From NCBI RefSeq assembly GCF_003351025.1, contig NZ_QPCG01000003.1, forward strand, positions 5,074 through 69,073: DNA of 64,000 nucleotides, in the 5' to 3' direction. The translations under genes and the position numbers were made by a program. Positions 34,775 to 43,936 of this stretch are shown piece after piece (within the stretch, counting starts at the first letter, position 1; the number at the start of each line of letters is the position of its first letter). The notes under the pieces were generated by a model that was given only the letters and a program-made list of their open reading frames with translations, searched no databases and was not told where the DNA came from. The stretch is from Mucilaginibacter endophyticus (GTDB lineage: Bacteria; Bacteroidota; Bacteroidia; Sphingobacteriales; Sphingobacteriaceae).

Positions 34775-35440
34775 TTATTCTTCTTCTTTATCGCTTTCCA
34801 CCTCGGCCTCTTTTGCAGCCTCATTCAAGTTGGTAGTAAAGGGATTTTCTACCAATAGTTTAGCCATAAAGGCCAGGTTTTGCGTCATGTACCGGAGACT
34901 TTTGTTGGTATACAGGTATCGTTCCCCTCCTGCTTCCACATAATCTTTTTCGCCGCCGGCCATACCCACCCAATAGGCATTAACATTTGGCGGAATAGTG
35001 AAACCAACTTCCTGTAATGACCATAATACTTGCGCGGCGCAGCTATGCGCACCATCTTCATTGCCGGTGATCAGGCAGCCCGCCACTTTATTATATGGCA
35101 TATATTGCCCGGTTGTTTCATCTATCAGATTCTCATCCCTGAAAATAGCATCCAGGCGTTCAATCACTTTTTGTGAGGTAGAAGCCAGGTGTCCCATCCA
35201 TATTGGGGTGGCAATTATAAAAATATTGCAAGCCTTAACCTTTTCGAGGATCTGCGGCCACTCATCTCCCTCACCCTCGTTAGAACTGTTGCCGGTTAAA
35301 ACATTGTAATCATTTAAGCGGATGATCTCGGTTTCAAAACCAAGTTCCTGGAGTTGTGCGGCCGCTCTTTCGGCCAGCGCGCCGGTATTGGTAAATTGAG
35401 GCGCACGTTTTAGCGTGCAGTTAATCAGTAATGCTTTCAT
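34775..35440 (-). CDS. Flavodoxin-like NAD(P)H-dependent oxidoreductase
   Basis: Starting at MKALLINCTLKRAPQFTNTG, the flavodoxin-fold signature with the FMN phosphate loop; the FMN region IIATPIWMGHLAST and the GNEDGAHSCAAQ segment are the family's further blocks. About 221 aa, cytosolic. The acidic C-terminal tail (AEVESDKEEE) is unusual. I prefer the ATG at 35440 to the one at 35467 because the family starts with this strand. First gene of the minus run. Confidence 0.85.
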   Translation of the reverse strand: MKALLINCTLKRAPQFTNTGALAERAAAQLQELGFETEIIRLNDYNVLTGNSSNEGEGDEWPQILEKVKACNIFIIATPIWMGHLASTSQKVIERLDAIFRDENLIDETTGQYMPYNKVAGCLITGNEDGAHSCAAQVLWSLQEVGFTIPPNVNAYWVGMAGGEKDYVEAGGERYLYTNKSLRYMTQNLAFMAKLLVENPFTTNLNEAAKEAEVESDKEEE

Positions 35441-35443
35441 AGG

Positions 35444-35478
35444 TTTATAAACAAAGGGAGCTGCCATTGGCAGCTCCC
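35444..35478 (-). terminator. Rho-independent terminator of the DUF2383 gene
   Basis: On the minus strand GGGAGCTGCC, three-base loop and GGCAGCTCCC form a ten-pair stem followed by TTTGTTTATAAACC. It stands 21 bases after the DUF2383 stop. Confidence 0.8.
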
Positions 35479-35498
35479 GAATTAAGTTCTGATCTGGT

Positions 35499-35948
35499 TT
35501 ATTTTGCGGCGTCGCGCAATGCCTTTACTTCGTCATGCGCCGCATTTATTGTTGTTTGCTGGCGTATGATGGTTTCACGGGCAGATGCACTTAATTCCGT
35601 GTCTTCTAATGCTTCGCGGTAAGCCTTTTTGATGGCATCTTCGCCGCGTTCAGCTTCAGACAGGATGCTTTCGCGTGTGTTTCCACCGAAGATAGATTTT
35701 ACGTCGATCCATGCACGGTGCAGGCTACCACTTACACTGGTACCTGTTTCCACTTCATCTCCTTCAGCACCAACCAAAGCCGCTAATTCCTGGCTGTTTT
35801 CCCTGCTTTGTGAAGCATAACGCTGAAAAATTTCTTTCAGATCGATATTCTCATCTTTAATATCAGCTATTGCCTTTTCAAAACCGGCTACACGGTCATT
35901 GTTAATTTCGATCAGTTCGTTAAGAACTGAAGTTGTTCTGGTTTCCAT
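35499..35948 (-). CDS. DUF2383 (PA2169-type) four-helix protein
   Basis: The helices LNELIEINNDRVAGFEKAIA, FQRYASQSRENSQELAALVG and SILSEAERGEDAIKKAYREA match the PA2169/DUF2383 ferritin-like family with its GxxxGSLHRAWIDVKS loop. The family is believed to be related to rubrerythrin-like stress proteins; function unproven. 149 aa. A terminator follows, so it is a single-gene unit. Confidence 0.92.
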   Translation of the reverse strand: METRTTSVLNELIEINNDRVAGFEKAIADIKDENIDLKEIFQRYASQSRENSQELAALVGAEGDEVETGTSVSGSLHRAWIDVKSIFGGNTRESILSEAERGEDAIKKAYREALEDTELSASARETIIRQQTTINAAHDEVKALRDAAK

Positions 35949-36030
35949 ATTCAGATGTTTTTGATGTATTTTAATAACGCCATCACATTAGCTTTGTTTT
36001 TTAAATATTTAATTAAAAGGAAATTAAATA

Positions 36031-36759
36031 TCAATCATGTAGCCTCACTATGCGATCCAAGGTCTGCAAATTTTGAACTGCAGCTCCAAGGGTGTTGTTA
36101 AAATAGGCATATACTGATTTGCCTTCGGTCAACCATTCCTGTATGTAACCAGCATATTCTTCCAGGTAATCTGTAGTATAACTTCCCCGGTATCCGTCCT
36201 CCGGCCCATGATAGCGTATATAAATATGATTTGCCGTCGATAAAACAGATGTTGTCGATTTTCGCATGTCATGTAATACAACAGCTGCATCGAAGCTGCG
36301 CAACAACTCAAATACCTCCTGCGCATACCAATCCGGTTGACGGAACTCGACCGCGATGCGCCAGCCACAGGGTTTCAATGCTGCCAATAACGCCGTTAAC
36401 TGTACCAGATCAGGCCTGAATTTTGGTGGCAGCTGTACCAACAGACAACCCCGTTTTGCCGTTGCGCAAATCGCATCCATAAAGGCGGGGACAGACTTCA
36501 GATCGAACTGGCCATTTAGGGCATGTGTTATGGATTTATTCAGTTTAAACGAAAAAACGAAATCGTCAGGAACTTCATCCGACCATTTAGCCACTGTTTT
36601 TGCCCGTGGCATTTTGTAAAAACTCGCGTTGACCTCGACAGAATTAAACAATGAAGCATAATAGCTCAATCTTGTGCCGTTGCGAAACGCTTCAGGAAAA
36701 AATGTTTTGTTGGGCACCGGTAAGACCAGATTACTGGTGCCTGAGTAAAAGTTTCTCAT
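36031..36759 (-). CDS. DUF72 family protein (first copy)
   Basis: A TIM-barrel-like DUF72 protein: MRNFYSGTSNLVLPVPNKTF, the FNSVEVNASFYKMPRAKTVA block, VPDDFVFSFKLNKSITH and FRPDLVQLTALLAAL with AVEFRQPDWY near the middle, and YAYFNNTLGAAV at the end. These are the conserved DUF72 blocks. The family has no confirmed activity. I take the ATG at 36759. A second, distinct DUF72 gene lies at 44.8 kb. Confidence 0.88.
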   Translation of the reverse strand: MRNFYSGTSNLVLPVPNKTFFPEAFRNGTRLSYYASLFNSVEVNASFYKMPRAKTVAKWSDEVPDDFVFSFKLNKSITHALNGQFDLKSVPAFMDAICATAKRGCLLVQLPPKFRPDLVQLTALLAALKPCGWRIAVEFRQPDWYAQEVFELLRSFDAAVVLHDMRKSTTSVLSTANHIYIRYHGPEDGYRGSYTTDYLEEYAGYIQEWLTEGKSVYAYFNNTLGAAVQNLQTLDRIVRLHD

Positions 36760-36985
36760 CGCGTTTGATGAATTATTTAACAATAAGACATTTATTGATT
36801 ACTCCAAAAAATAAACGAGATTACCCATATCCTCATTTCCTGACTTTGAAGATTTATGGATAAAGAAATTAAAATTGTGTTCCGTTATCTAAAGCCTTGA
36901 TTTTATTCCGCCAATTTCCCCCCCTCGGCTATTTTAATTTAACCATCGCAAAAGTCCTGACCAAATTCGCTGCTTACCCAATCTT

Positions 36986-37198
36986 TTACCTTGTTGGTAT
37001 ATGATTGTACTGATCTGAGAATAATGTTTCCGAAAACCGGATGCTTTCCCCTATTAAAAGCCCATTCAAAATCTGTTTTATCAACTCAGGTTTTGTTTCA
37101 TACTTGGTTTGTTTACAATTTGCGATTATCCCGTCGCATTTTGTTTCAGCCTTTTGTACGGCTATTCTTTTAATAGTATTTAAATTCAATTTTGCCAT
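36986..37198 (-). CDS. Hypothetical protein (70 aa), uncertain
   Basis: The frame begins MAKLNLNTIKRIAVQKAETK and includes KYETKPELIKQILNGLLIGE. An AAGGG lies about eleven bases upstream. It is soluble and basic. No family recognised; it could be a chance frame. Confidence 0.35.
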   Translation of the reverse strand: MAKLNLNTIKRIAVQKAETKCDGIIANCKQTKYETKPELIKQILNGLLIGESIRFSETLFSDQYNHIPTR

Positions 37199-37243
37199 AA
37201 CATTCAATGGCCCTTCTGCAAGGGTTAAATTCAGGTTGTACAA

Positions 37244-37564
37244 TTAGCACAATTAACGCCAGCAGCATGCTTACACAGAAACGTCTCCTATTTTTTCAAA
37301 ATGAGCAGTAACCGTGGCAGCTAATTCCGGGAAAAGATTGGGAAGAAGAACTAATGGTAATTCGGACCACTGCCTCATTATGGATCGGCTGGAAACAAAT
37401 CTAACATGATTAAATCACAACGTTAGGTCAAAATTGTTTTTACTTTAAAAAGTTGATGTGATGTTATAGTTCTTATCGGATAGCATAAGATATTTATTCG
37501 ATCAAAATATCTGAGTAATCAAACTAAATCATCCTACTTTAGTGTTATAATAAAAAGACAACTC
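37244..37564. other. Spacer upstream of the NarL regulator
   Basis: About 320 bases, AT-rich, no gene seen. Probably holds the promoter of the regulator at 37565. Confidence 0.45.
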
Positions 37565-38215
37565 ATGATCAGGATCATTTTGGCAGAGGATCATAATATC
37601 GTAAGGGACGGAATCCGCAATTTACTGGAAAGAGAAAAAGATTTGAGCATTGTTGGCGAAGCCCTCAACGGCCAGGAGGTGATTGACCTGTTACAAGGAG
37701 GTACAGCAGCGGATATCATCCTTGCAGATATCAATATGCCTGTGCTTAATGGCGTTGAAATGGCCCAAAAGGTCAGGGATTTAAATTTTCCGTTAAAAAT
37801 AGTGATTTTAAGCATGCTCGATCATGAACGATACGTTTTGCAGGCTTTCAGAGCAGGCGTATCCGGCTACTTACTTAAAAATATCAGTGCCGACGAATTG
37901 ATTTTTGCGATCAGGCATATCCACATTGATGGGCGATACATCTGTTCTGAACTTTCTCTTAGATTTTTGGACAAGCTTATCCATCAGCCCGACAGGTCAC
38001 AACACGAACAGCAAACCGGCATTGAATATTCGACAAGAGAAATAGAAGTGCTGATGCTGGTGGCCGACGGCTTAACTAATCAGGAAATTGCCGATCGACT
38101 TTTTACAAGTAAAAGAACCGTTGAAAATTACAGGCAATCATTAATTGAAAAAACCGAAACCAAGAACACAGCCTCGCTCATCCGCTATGCTATCCAGCAT
38201 GGTTTGATAAATTAA
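37565..38215 (+). CDS. NarL/FixJ-type response regulator
   Basis: A normal receiver with ILAEDHNIVRDG (acidic pair E8-D9), phospho-acceptor D55 in ILADINMP, and the switch lysine in GYLLKN; a LuxR-type HTH follows (STREIEVLMLVADGLTNQEI, FTSKRTVENYRQSL). It binds DNA as a dimer after phosphorylation. It is closely related to the regulators at 23.9 and 39.1 kb; the HisKA_3 kinase at 31.7 kb is a plausible partner. 216 aa, full length. Confidence 0.95.
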   Translation: MIRIILAEDHNIVRDGIRNLLEREKDLSIVGEALNGQEVIDLLQGGTAADIILADINMPVLNGVEMAQKVRDLNFPLKIVILSMLDHERYVLQAFRAGVSGYLLKNISADELIFAIRHIHIDGRYICSELSLRFLDKLIHQPDRSQHEQQTGIEYSTREIEVLMLVADGLTNQEIADRLFTSKRTVENYRQSLIEKTETKNTASLIRYAIQHGLIN

Positions 38216-38363
38216 ATGTGATGTATCGTTAAATGCCTACAGAATATTAACTTAAAATTAAAAAAAGCGTATTTACCGAAGCATTTTGCAGGTATAAACC
38301 ACAAGCCAGCACAAATTATTGCTTATAACTTAGCATCATCTGCTAATCAAAATCAATAGTGTC

Positions 38364-38748
38364 ATGATCCCCGGTATTAAAAACATTAAAGTACTTGTTG
38401 TGGATGACGATAACGACATCCTCGACGTGATGTACGAAGCACTCAGCTATGAAGGTTACGAAGTGCACAGTTTGTCTGAAATCGACAATATATTTCATGA
38501 GATCATGAGTTATAAGCCAGACCTTATCATTTTAGATTACATTCTTAAGGGGGTAACAGGCGGCGAACTCTGTCAACAGATCAAAATAAACCGTTACACG
38601 GCACAGTTACCTGTTATTATCCTATCAGCCTATCCTAAAGCCAGGCAAGCTTTAGATGATTGCAGCTGCAACATTTATCCCTAAACCCTTCGACTTAGAT
38701 AACTTACTTCACGCTATCAAAGAGCTTACTCAACCAATACAAGCCTAA
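38364..38748 (+). pseudogene. Frameshifted single-domain receiver
   Basis: The frame from 38364 has IKVLVVDDDNDILDVMYEAL, the phospho-acceptor in LIILDYILKG, and VIILSAYPKARQAL, then runs into DDCSCNIYP and a stop. In the next frame the receiver continues with IAAATFIPKPFDLDNLLHAI, which contains the conserved switch Lys, to a stop at 38748. One base change in length near 38655-38665 joins both halves. It is the same type as the intact receiver at 10.06 kb (FIPKPFDLDQLL). The gene is inactive unless a frameshift is read through. Confidence 0.75.
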
Positions 38749-38764
38749 GCCATAAAGAAAGTAA

Positions 38765-39091
38765 ATGCTGAACCAATCCACTATCAATAAAGTAATACTT
38801 GCCGGTAAAATTGATAAAGAGCCACGTTGGCACGTTAAGAACGGTAAAAGAACCTTAAATTTTTCGTTTGTTACCACGGAAAGAATTAAACGAAATGGTT
38901 TCGACGAATTGTTTCATGAATATCACCAGATTCAGGCCAATGAACAAGTAATTGGTAAGGAAACCCTTAACTATGGCACACCATTGTATATACAGGGCCG
39001 CCTGCAAACAAGTCCTTACACAGACGATGATGCAATAAAGCGATATAAAACTGTAGTTGTAGCTTATAGCATAGAACCCTTAGGGTTTTAA
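38765..39091 (+). CDS. ssb: Short single-stranded DNA-binding protein (OB fold)
   Basis: The OB-fold signature starts NKVILAGKIDKEPRWHVKNG, with LNFSFVTTERIKRN and TPLYIQGRLQTSPY as further SSB blocks. At 108 aa it has only the OB core, without the glycine-rich linker and the acidic C-terminal tip that recruits partner proteins in housekeeping SSB. It is therefore a specialised SSB copy, perhaps of mobile-element or competence type. It follows the frameshifted receiver by 17 bases on the same strand. Confidence 0.85.
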   Translation: MLNQSTINKVILAGKIDKEPRWHVKNGKRTLNFSFVTTERIKRNGFDELFHEYHQIQANEQVIGKETLNYGTPLYIQGRLQTSPYTDDDAIKRYKTVVVAYSIEPLGF

Positions 39092-39094
39092 ACG

Positions 39095-39736
39095 TTACAA
39101 CAACCCGTGCTGCATAGCAAACCTGATCAAGGCAGCGGTATTACGAACACCCGATTGGTTTATCATGCTTTGCCGGTGCCCTTCCACAGTACGCTTGCTT
39201 GTAAATAGCATGTCGGCAATTTCCTGGTTGGTATGCCCTTCTGCTATTAACTTCAATATAGCCAATTCGCGGGAAGAAAACTCAACATCGCCGGTAGAAA
39301 CGCTTGCTTCCGGATTTTGGTTAATAAACTGATCCAGCATGCGCATTGATAACTCTGCGGAAAGATAACGGCGGCCCGAATGCACTTGGTTAATGGCAAA
39401 CAATAACTCGCTGGCGTCAATATTTTTGAACAGATATCCCTGCACCCCCGCCCTGAAAGCGCTGTTGACATAGAGTTGATTATCATGCATGGTGAGCAGG
39501 ATAACCTTAATACTTATATTATCCGAGTTAAGCTTTTGGGCAAGTTCCGTTCCGCTCATACCGGCCATATTCATATCGGCCAAAATTATGTGGGGCGTCA
39601 CTGATTGCAGTTGCTCTAATACCTCAAAGGCGTTACGTGCTTCGCCCACAATTTCAATGTTTTCTTCTTTTTCCAGTAAATTTCTGATACCGTTTCTGAC
39701 GATGCTGTGGTCGTCGGCCAGTAAAATTTTGATCAT
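39095..39736 (-). CDS. NarL/FixJ-type response regulator
   Basis: A receiver with LLADDHSIVRNG and the phospho-acceptor in IILADMNMAG, and a LuxR HTH (SSRELAILKLIAEGHTNQEI, FTSKRTVEGHRQSM). It is oriented opposite to the SSB gene with only three bases between the stops. The HTH differs from the 37.6 kb regulator in the recognition helix (VEGHRQ versus VENYRQ), so the target sites probably differ. 213 aa, full length. Confidence 0.95.
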   Translation of the reverse strand: MIKILLADDHSIVRNGIRNLLEKEENIEIVGEARNAFEVLEQLQSVTPHIILADMNMAGMSGTELAQKLNSDNISIKVILLTMHDNQLYVNSAFRAGVQGYLFKNIDASELLFAINQVHSGRRYLSAELSMRMLDQFINQNPEASVSTGDVEFSSRELAILKLIAEGHTNQEIADMLFTSKRTVEGHRQSMINQSGVRNTAALIRFAMQHGLL

Positions 39737-39990
39737 GAACAGACAGTATTCAATTTGCTACGGTCTGTAAAAATTCAGCAATAAATAAGTAATAACAATA
39801 CGGCAAATACCCGTTTCTATTTAGGTAGTTACCGCAAGCTGATGTTTTTTTACTATAAATGCCGGTATCTACGTGTTGATGTGGAAAATTCCATGCAATG
39901 AAAAACAAGTGACAAAAAACTATCAAAATTTATATCGTGCTTAAATAAAACTTTTTCTCTACCCGGGTGCTTTTTAACAAAAACATCGAT

Positions 39991-40767
39991 ATGCCCGAAG
40001 GCCCAAGTCTAGTAATATTGAAAGAAAAGCTACAGCCATTTGTAGGTCAGAAGATCATTATGGCCGATGGATATGCTAAGGGTTTCGATCCGGCGGTATT
40101 GATTGATCAAACCATCTCAGATATACGCACATGGGGCAAAAATTTGATTATTATTTTCCGGGGATTCTCCGTCCGGGTCCATCTTGGCCTTTTTGGAAGT
40201 TACAAGATAAACCATCGCGGCAAAAACCGGGCTTCATTGTTTTTACAGTTTGAAGAGGACGAACTTAATTTTTATATCGCTCATGTAAAGTTAATAACAG
40301 ACCCACCCCAACAGGCATTTGATTGGACTACAGACGTAATGAACAAGGGCTTTGATGCAAAAAAGGCACGCGAAAAGCTAATGCTTAAACCTGAACGGCT
40401 GATTTGCGATGCCCTAATCGACCAACGCATTTTTGCCGGTTCGGGCAATATTGTAAAAAACGAAGTCCTGTTCCGGACCAGAGTACACCCCGAAAGCAAA
40501 ATCGCATTCATACCAACAAGAAAACTCAATGAACTTATCAGCGAAGTCGTCGTATTTTGTAAAGATTTTTACGAGTGGCGCAAGGCGGAGACTTTACGTC
40601 AACATCTGGAGGCGCATGAAAAACAAATATGTCCGCGAAACAAAATCCCGTTCAATAAAGCCGACCTGGGTAAAACGAAGCGTCACTGCTATTACTGCAG
40701 CAAGTGCCAAAAACTTTATGACGAAAAAAAACGAGCCAACATTGAGATGGCCACAAAACTTTTGTAA
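39991..40767 (+). CDS. Fpg/Nei-type DNA glycosylase (endonuclease VIII-like)
   Basis: Begins MPEGPSLVILKEKLQPF with the catalytic Pro2 and Glu3 exposed after Met removal, so I choose the ATG at 39991. VRVHLGLFGSYKIN and DQRIFAGSGNIVKNEVLF (H2TH) are conserved. The zinc finger is degenerate: CPRNK near residue 216 lacks the second cysteine and is followed by CYYCSKCQ. It removes oxidised bases from DNA and cuts the strand. A repair gene in a stress-rich area is plausible. 258 aa. Confidence 0.9.
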   Translation: MPEGPSLVILKEKLQPFVGQKIIMADGYAKGFDPAVLIDQTISDIRTWGKNLIIIFRGFSVRVHLGLFGSYKINHRGKNRASLFLQFEEDELNFYIAHVKLITDPPQQAFDWTTDVMNKGFDAKKAREKLMLKPERLICDALIDQRIFAGSGNIVKNEVLFRTRVHPESKIAFIPTRKLNELISEVVVFCKDFYEWRKAETLRQHLEAHEKQICPRNKIPFNKADLGKTKRHCYYCSKCQKLYDEKKRANIEMATKLL

Positions 40768-40867
40768 GATAAGACTGTTCAATAATTAAATTCTTCTTAG
40801 CCGCTCCGCTTATGATCAGCCATCGCTGATACAAAAATCATTTATTGTTTACCATAAAATATTTATT

Positions 40868-41455
40868 ATGAAAAAGATGATCTATATCTCGATGATCGGC
40901 TTATCGTTAACTGGTTTAGCTGCATGTGGTTCGGGAAAAGACAGCAAAGAAAAAGCAGATAGCGTTAACACCAACCAGGATTCGCTGCACAACAAAAACA
41001 CGGGCACGGGCGATTGGGCTATTAGCGCACCAGATGCCAAATTTGCCGTTGATGCGGCTAACGGCGGCATGGCCGAAGTTGTACTTGGTAAACTTGCACA
41101 AAGCAATGCGGGTAGCGATGAAGTAAGAAAGTTTGGTACCATGATGATCCACGACCATTCGAAAGCCAACATAGAACTTAAAGAACTTGCAGATAAAAAA
41201 AGAATTGTGCTGCCCGATTCGATAGGCGACGAAGAAAAAAAGCTACAACAGGAACTGGCAGGTAAAAAAGGTGCTGCCTTTGATAAGGCCTATGTAGACG
41301 CTATGGTTGAAGACCATAAAAAGGATATCGCGGATTTTGAAGAAGCATCGGGCAAGGTTAAATACCCCGAAATGAAGCAACTTATTGATAAAGCCATCCC
41401 GATGTTAAAAATGCACCTTACGGAAATTGAAAAGATTCAGCAAAAAATGAAATAA
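40868..41455 (+). CDS. DUF4142 lipoprotein
   Basis: MKKMIYISMIGLSLTGLAAC is a lipoprotein signal with the lipobox LAAC. The mature DUF4142 domain has AVDAANGGMAEVVLGKLAQ, FGTMMIHDHSKANIELKELA, KAYVDAMVEDHKKDIADFEE and IPMLKMHLTEIEKI. 195 aa, exported, ferritin-like helices. This gene is the first of a set repeated at 59.2 kb: there the DUF4142 gene is broken, here it is intact. See the finding on complementary decay. Confidence 0.93.
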   Translation: MKKMIYISMIGLSLTGLAACGSGKDSKEKADSVNTNQDSLHNKNTGTGDWAISAPDAKFAVDAANGGMAEVVLGKLAQSNAGSDEVRKFGTMMIHDHSKANIELKELADKKRIVLPDSIGDEEKKLQQELAGKKGAAFDKAYVDAMVEDHKKDIADFEEASGKVKYPEMKQLIDKAIPMLKMHLTEIEKIQQKMK

Positions 41456-41536
41456 TTCGGTCCAACAACCAACATCTGGCTGTTCCCCAAGAAAACTATT
41501 TTTAAAATTTTTTTTCGGTCAAAACACCTATTTCCA

Positions 41537-43072
41537 ATGAATATCAATCCACCTTCACGAGATGGGGCACTTAATAGCCCCTGGCAATATAATTTCGATA
41601 ACACACCGCCGAAGCCGGCTGAGATGCAAAGTATTTTAGACTGTCTCGTTGTTGGCGGAGGAATAACCGGGCTGACAGCCGCCCTATTACTCCAGCAAGC
41701 CGGAAAACAAACCGCAATTGCCGAAGCGCATACCATAGGTTTTGGCACAACCGGTGGAACAAGCGCGCATATCAACACCTTTGCTGATACCACTTATGCC
41801 GAAGCGGAAAGTGCTTTTGGCGAGGAAGGGGCACGTTTATTCGCAAGGGCAATCAGGGAAGGAGCTGAATTGATCAGCAATAATGTAAGCACTTTAAATA
41901 TCGACTGCGACTATGAAAGTAAAACAGGCTACCTATATGCTGAAGATGAAGAACAAATTAAGCAACTGGAAGAAATCTATACTGCTGCATTGAAAGTTGG
42001 TGTTCCGGTTAATTATACCGCCAATGTTCCTACTCCTGTTCCTTTTGAAAAAGCTTTAGCCTTCGAGGGGCAGGCTCAGTTTGATCCTATTAAATACATC
42101 AATGGATTAAAAAAAGCCTATATCAAGGCCGGCGGTATATTATTTGAGCACACATTGATTGAAAAAGTTGATAGTAAAATAGGCATGCACGAAGCGCATG
42201 CTAACAAGCTGTTAATAACAGCTAAAGCAATAATATACGCCACGCATATGCCACCTAATATTAGTGTATTCAATTTTGAGTGCGCCCCCTACCGGAGCTA
42301 CGTGATTGCAGTGAAGTTGAAAGGCGGGAAGTATCCGGATGCGTTGATCTACGATAGCCAGGAACCATATCATTATGTACGTACCCATCGCATTGATGGC
42401 GAAGACCTGCTATTGGTTGGTGGCCTTGATCATAAAACAGGTCATGAGGATCCTGAAAAGGCCTTTGCCGAACTGGAAAAATACACCAAAGACTACTACG
42501 CCGTTTCTTCTGTAAAATACCGCTGGTCCAGTCAGTATTATATTCCGGCAGACGGACTGCCTTATATTGGTCAAATGCCACTAACGGCCGATGGTATCTA
42601 CTGTGCCACCGGATACAATGGTAACGGAATGATGCTGGGCAGCATTGCAGGCCGTATACTCGCCGATCTGGTTATTGCGAATGATACACCTTATCGACAA
42701 CTATTTAACCCTGCCCGCATTAAGCCGATTGATAGTTTTAGTGAATTTGTGAAGGAGAACGCCGACGTGGCCTATCACTTTATTGCTGACCGTTTTAACG
42801 TTAAAAAAACTGATTCGTTAAAACGTTTAGCCCCGGGGGCAGGAAAGTTACTGGAGGTAGATGGCAAAAAAATTGCAGCCTACAAGGATGAGCAAGGTAA
42901 TATTCATGCTTTAAACCCCGTATGCACCCATTCTGGATGTATTGTGGCCTGGAACGCGGAAGAGAGAAGTTGGGACTGCCCGTGCCATGGTGCCCGTTAC
43001 GATATAGAGGGAAACGTATTAACCGGCCCAGCAACAAGAAACCTGAAAACCATTACCGATGATGAAAGCTAA
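41537..43072 (+). CDS. FAD-dependent oxidoreductase with C-terminal Rieske domain
   Basis: The N-terminal DAO-type FAD domain starts with CLVVGGGITGLTAALLLQQ and GFGTTGGTSAHINTF; the FAD-binding end is YIGQMPLTADGIYCATGYNG. The C-terminal Rieske domain (about 440-511) carries CTHSGC (C463, H465) and CPCHGARYDIEG (C481, H484), the four ligands of a 2Fe-2S cluster. Such fusions oxidise an amine or glycine-type substrate, or move electrons. 511 aa, cytosolic, no signal. It follows the DUF4142 gene by about 80 bases. Confidence 0.92.
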   Translation: MNINPPSRDGALNSPWQYNFDNTPPKPAEMQSILDCLVVGGGITGLTAALLLQQAGKQTAIAEAHTIGFGTTGGTSAHINTFADTTYAEAESAFGEEGARLFARAIREGAELISNNVSTLNIDCDYESKTGYLYAEDEEQIKQLEEIYTAALKVGVPVNYTANVPTPVPFEKALAFEGQAQFDPIKYINGLKKAYIKAGGILFEHTLIEKVDSKIGMHEAHANKLLITAKAIIYATHMPPNISVFNFECAPYRSYVIAVKLKGGKYPDALIYDSQEPYHYVRTHRIDGEDLLLVGGLDHKTGHEDPEKAFAELEKYTKDYYAVSSVKYRWSSQYYIPADGLPYIGQMPLTADGIYCATGYNGNGMMLGSIAGRILADLVIANDTPYRQLFNPARIKPIDSFSEFVKENADVAYHFIADRFNVKKTDSLKRLAPGAGKLLEVDGKKIAAYKDEQGNIHALNPVCTHSGCIVAWNAEERSWDCPCHGARYDIEGNVLTGPATRNLKTITDDES

Positions 43073-43532
43073 AAACGTATTGATCCCGGGGGATCACAGG
43101 CATAACGTTCTTGCATTGTTCAGGTACCTGATCTCAGGGCAAGCGGCGAAAACTATATCGAGCCGGAACGATTAGGGCAGCTAATTGGTCGGTTATTGCT
43201 AAACTTTAGTACGCTGGGAAGCCGCTTAGTTGGCTGGCTGGGGCATTATGGCGTAAGTTTGTTTTTCGCTGCTATCTACTCGAAACTTTGGGAGCAAGAC
43301 AAAATAGAGCCTGATCTGAAAAATAATTTTTGGTTGGGAGGAATAAGCGGGGGTAGTAGCTATTGCTGTGAGGAGAAGCACTTTTAAAATGCACCCTCTC
43401 CTCCCTTCGCTTAATGGTAAAAACTATTATTCACAACCTGTACCGGCACTTATCGTTTTTGCAATTTTTGCAGGAATAGGTTTCAAAATGATTAATAAAA
43501 ACAGTCGTTATGATGACGACAAAATAAAATAA
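43073..43532 (+). pseudogene. Frameshifted copy of the 59.4 kb membrane protein
   Basis: In order the frames give GITGITFL, ALFRYLIS, EPERLGQLIGRLLLNFS, then RLVGWLGHYGVSLFFAAIYS and ISGGVVAIAVRRSTFKMHPL, and PVPALIVFAIFAGIGFK, ending at 43532. These match the intact gene at 59434-59943 (TLFSYLIS, EPERLGQLAGRL, GWLGHYGVGLLFAIVYVEL, KTTFKLHPLPPAL, PAHIVFAVFAAVG). At least three frameshifts disrupt this copy. It is followed directly by the intact SpoIIAA-like gene. Confidence 0.85.
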
Positions 43533-43534
43533 CT

Positions 43535-43909
43535 ATGCTTCAAATAATCAATAATTTACCAGCCCATGTAGTTGGCATCAGGGCAACTGGCGAAGTAACA
43601 CGACAGGATATGGAAACCGTGCTGCTTCCCACCATTGATGAACTGGTCCGCCGAGAAGGAAAGATCAATTACCTGCTGGTATTAGATACCAACGTACAGA
43701 ACTTTACCCTGGCAGCCTGGTGGAACGACCTTAAACTCGGCCTGAAAAACTTCAGCAAATGGAACCGCATCGCGATCGTCTCGGAACAAAAAGGTGTAGA
43801 ATGGTTCACAGATCTTTTCAGGTTGATGATACCCGGTAAATCAAAAGGTTTTACCCATCAGCAATTGGATGGGGCCGTGCTTTGGGTTAGCGAAACCGAC
43901 GATAATTAA
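43535..43909 (+). CDS. SpoIIAA/STAS-like small protein
   Basis: The protein has the pattern of the SpoIIAA-like (DUF3478) family: HVVGIRATGEVTRQDMETVL, KINYLLVLDTNVQNFTLAAW with WNDLKLGLKN, RIAIVSEQKGVEWFTDLFRL and KGFTHQQLDGAVLWV. 124 aa, soluble, without known catalytic residues. Family members may bind lipids or act in regulation. The related broken gene at 63.5 kb has the same VLLPLLDDLAG and FNYLLILK blocks. It begins three bases after the broken membrane-protein gene. Confidence 0.85.
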   Translation: MLQIINNLPAHVVGIRATGEVTRQDMETVLLPTIDELVRREGKINYLLVLDTNVQNFTLAAWWNDLKLGLKNFSKWNRIAIVSEQKGVEWFTDLFRLMIPGKSKGFTHQQLDGAVLWVSETDDN

Positions 43910-43936
43910 ACAGATAATCAGGAAGGCGAGGTTAAT

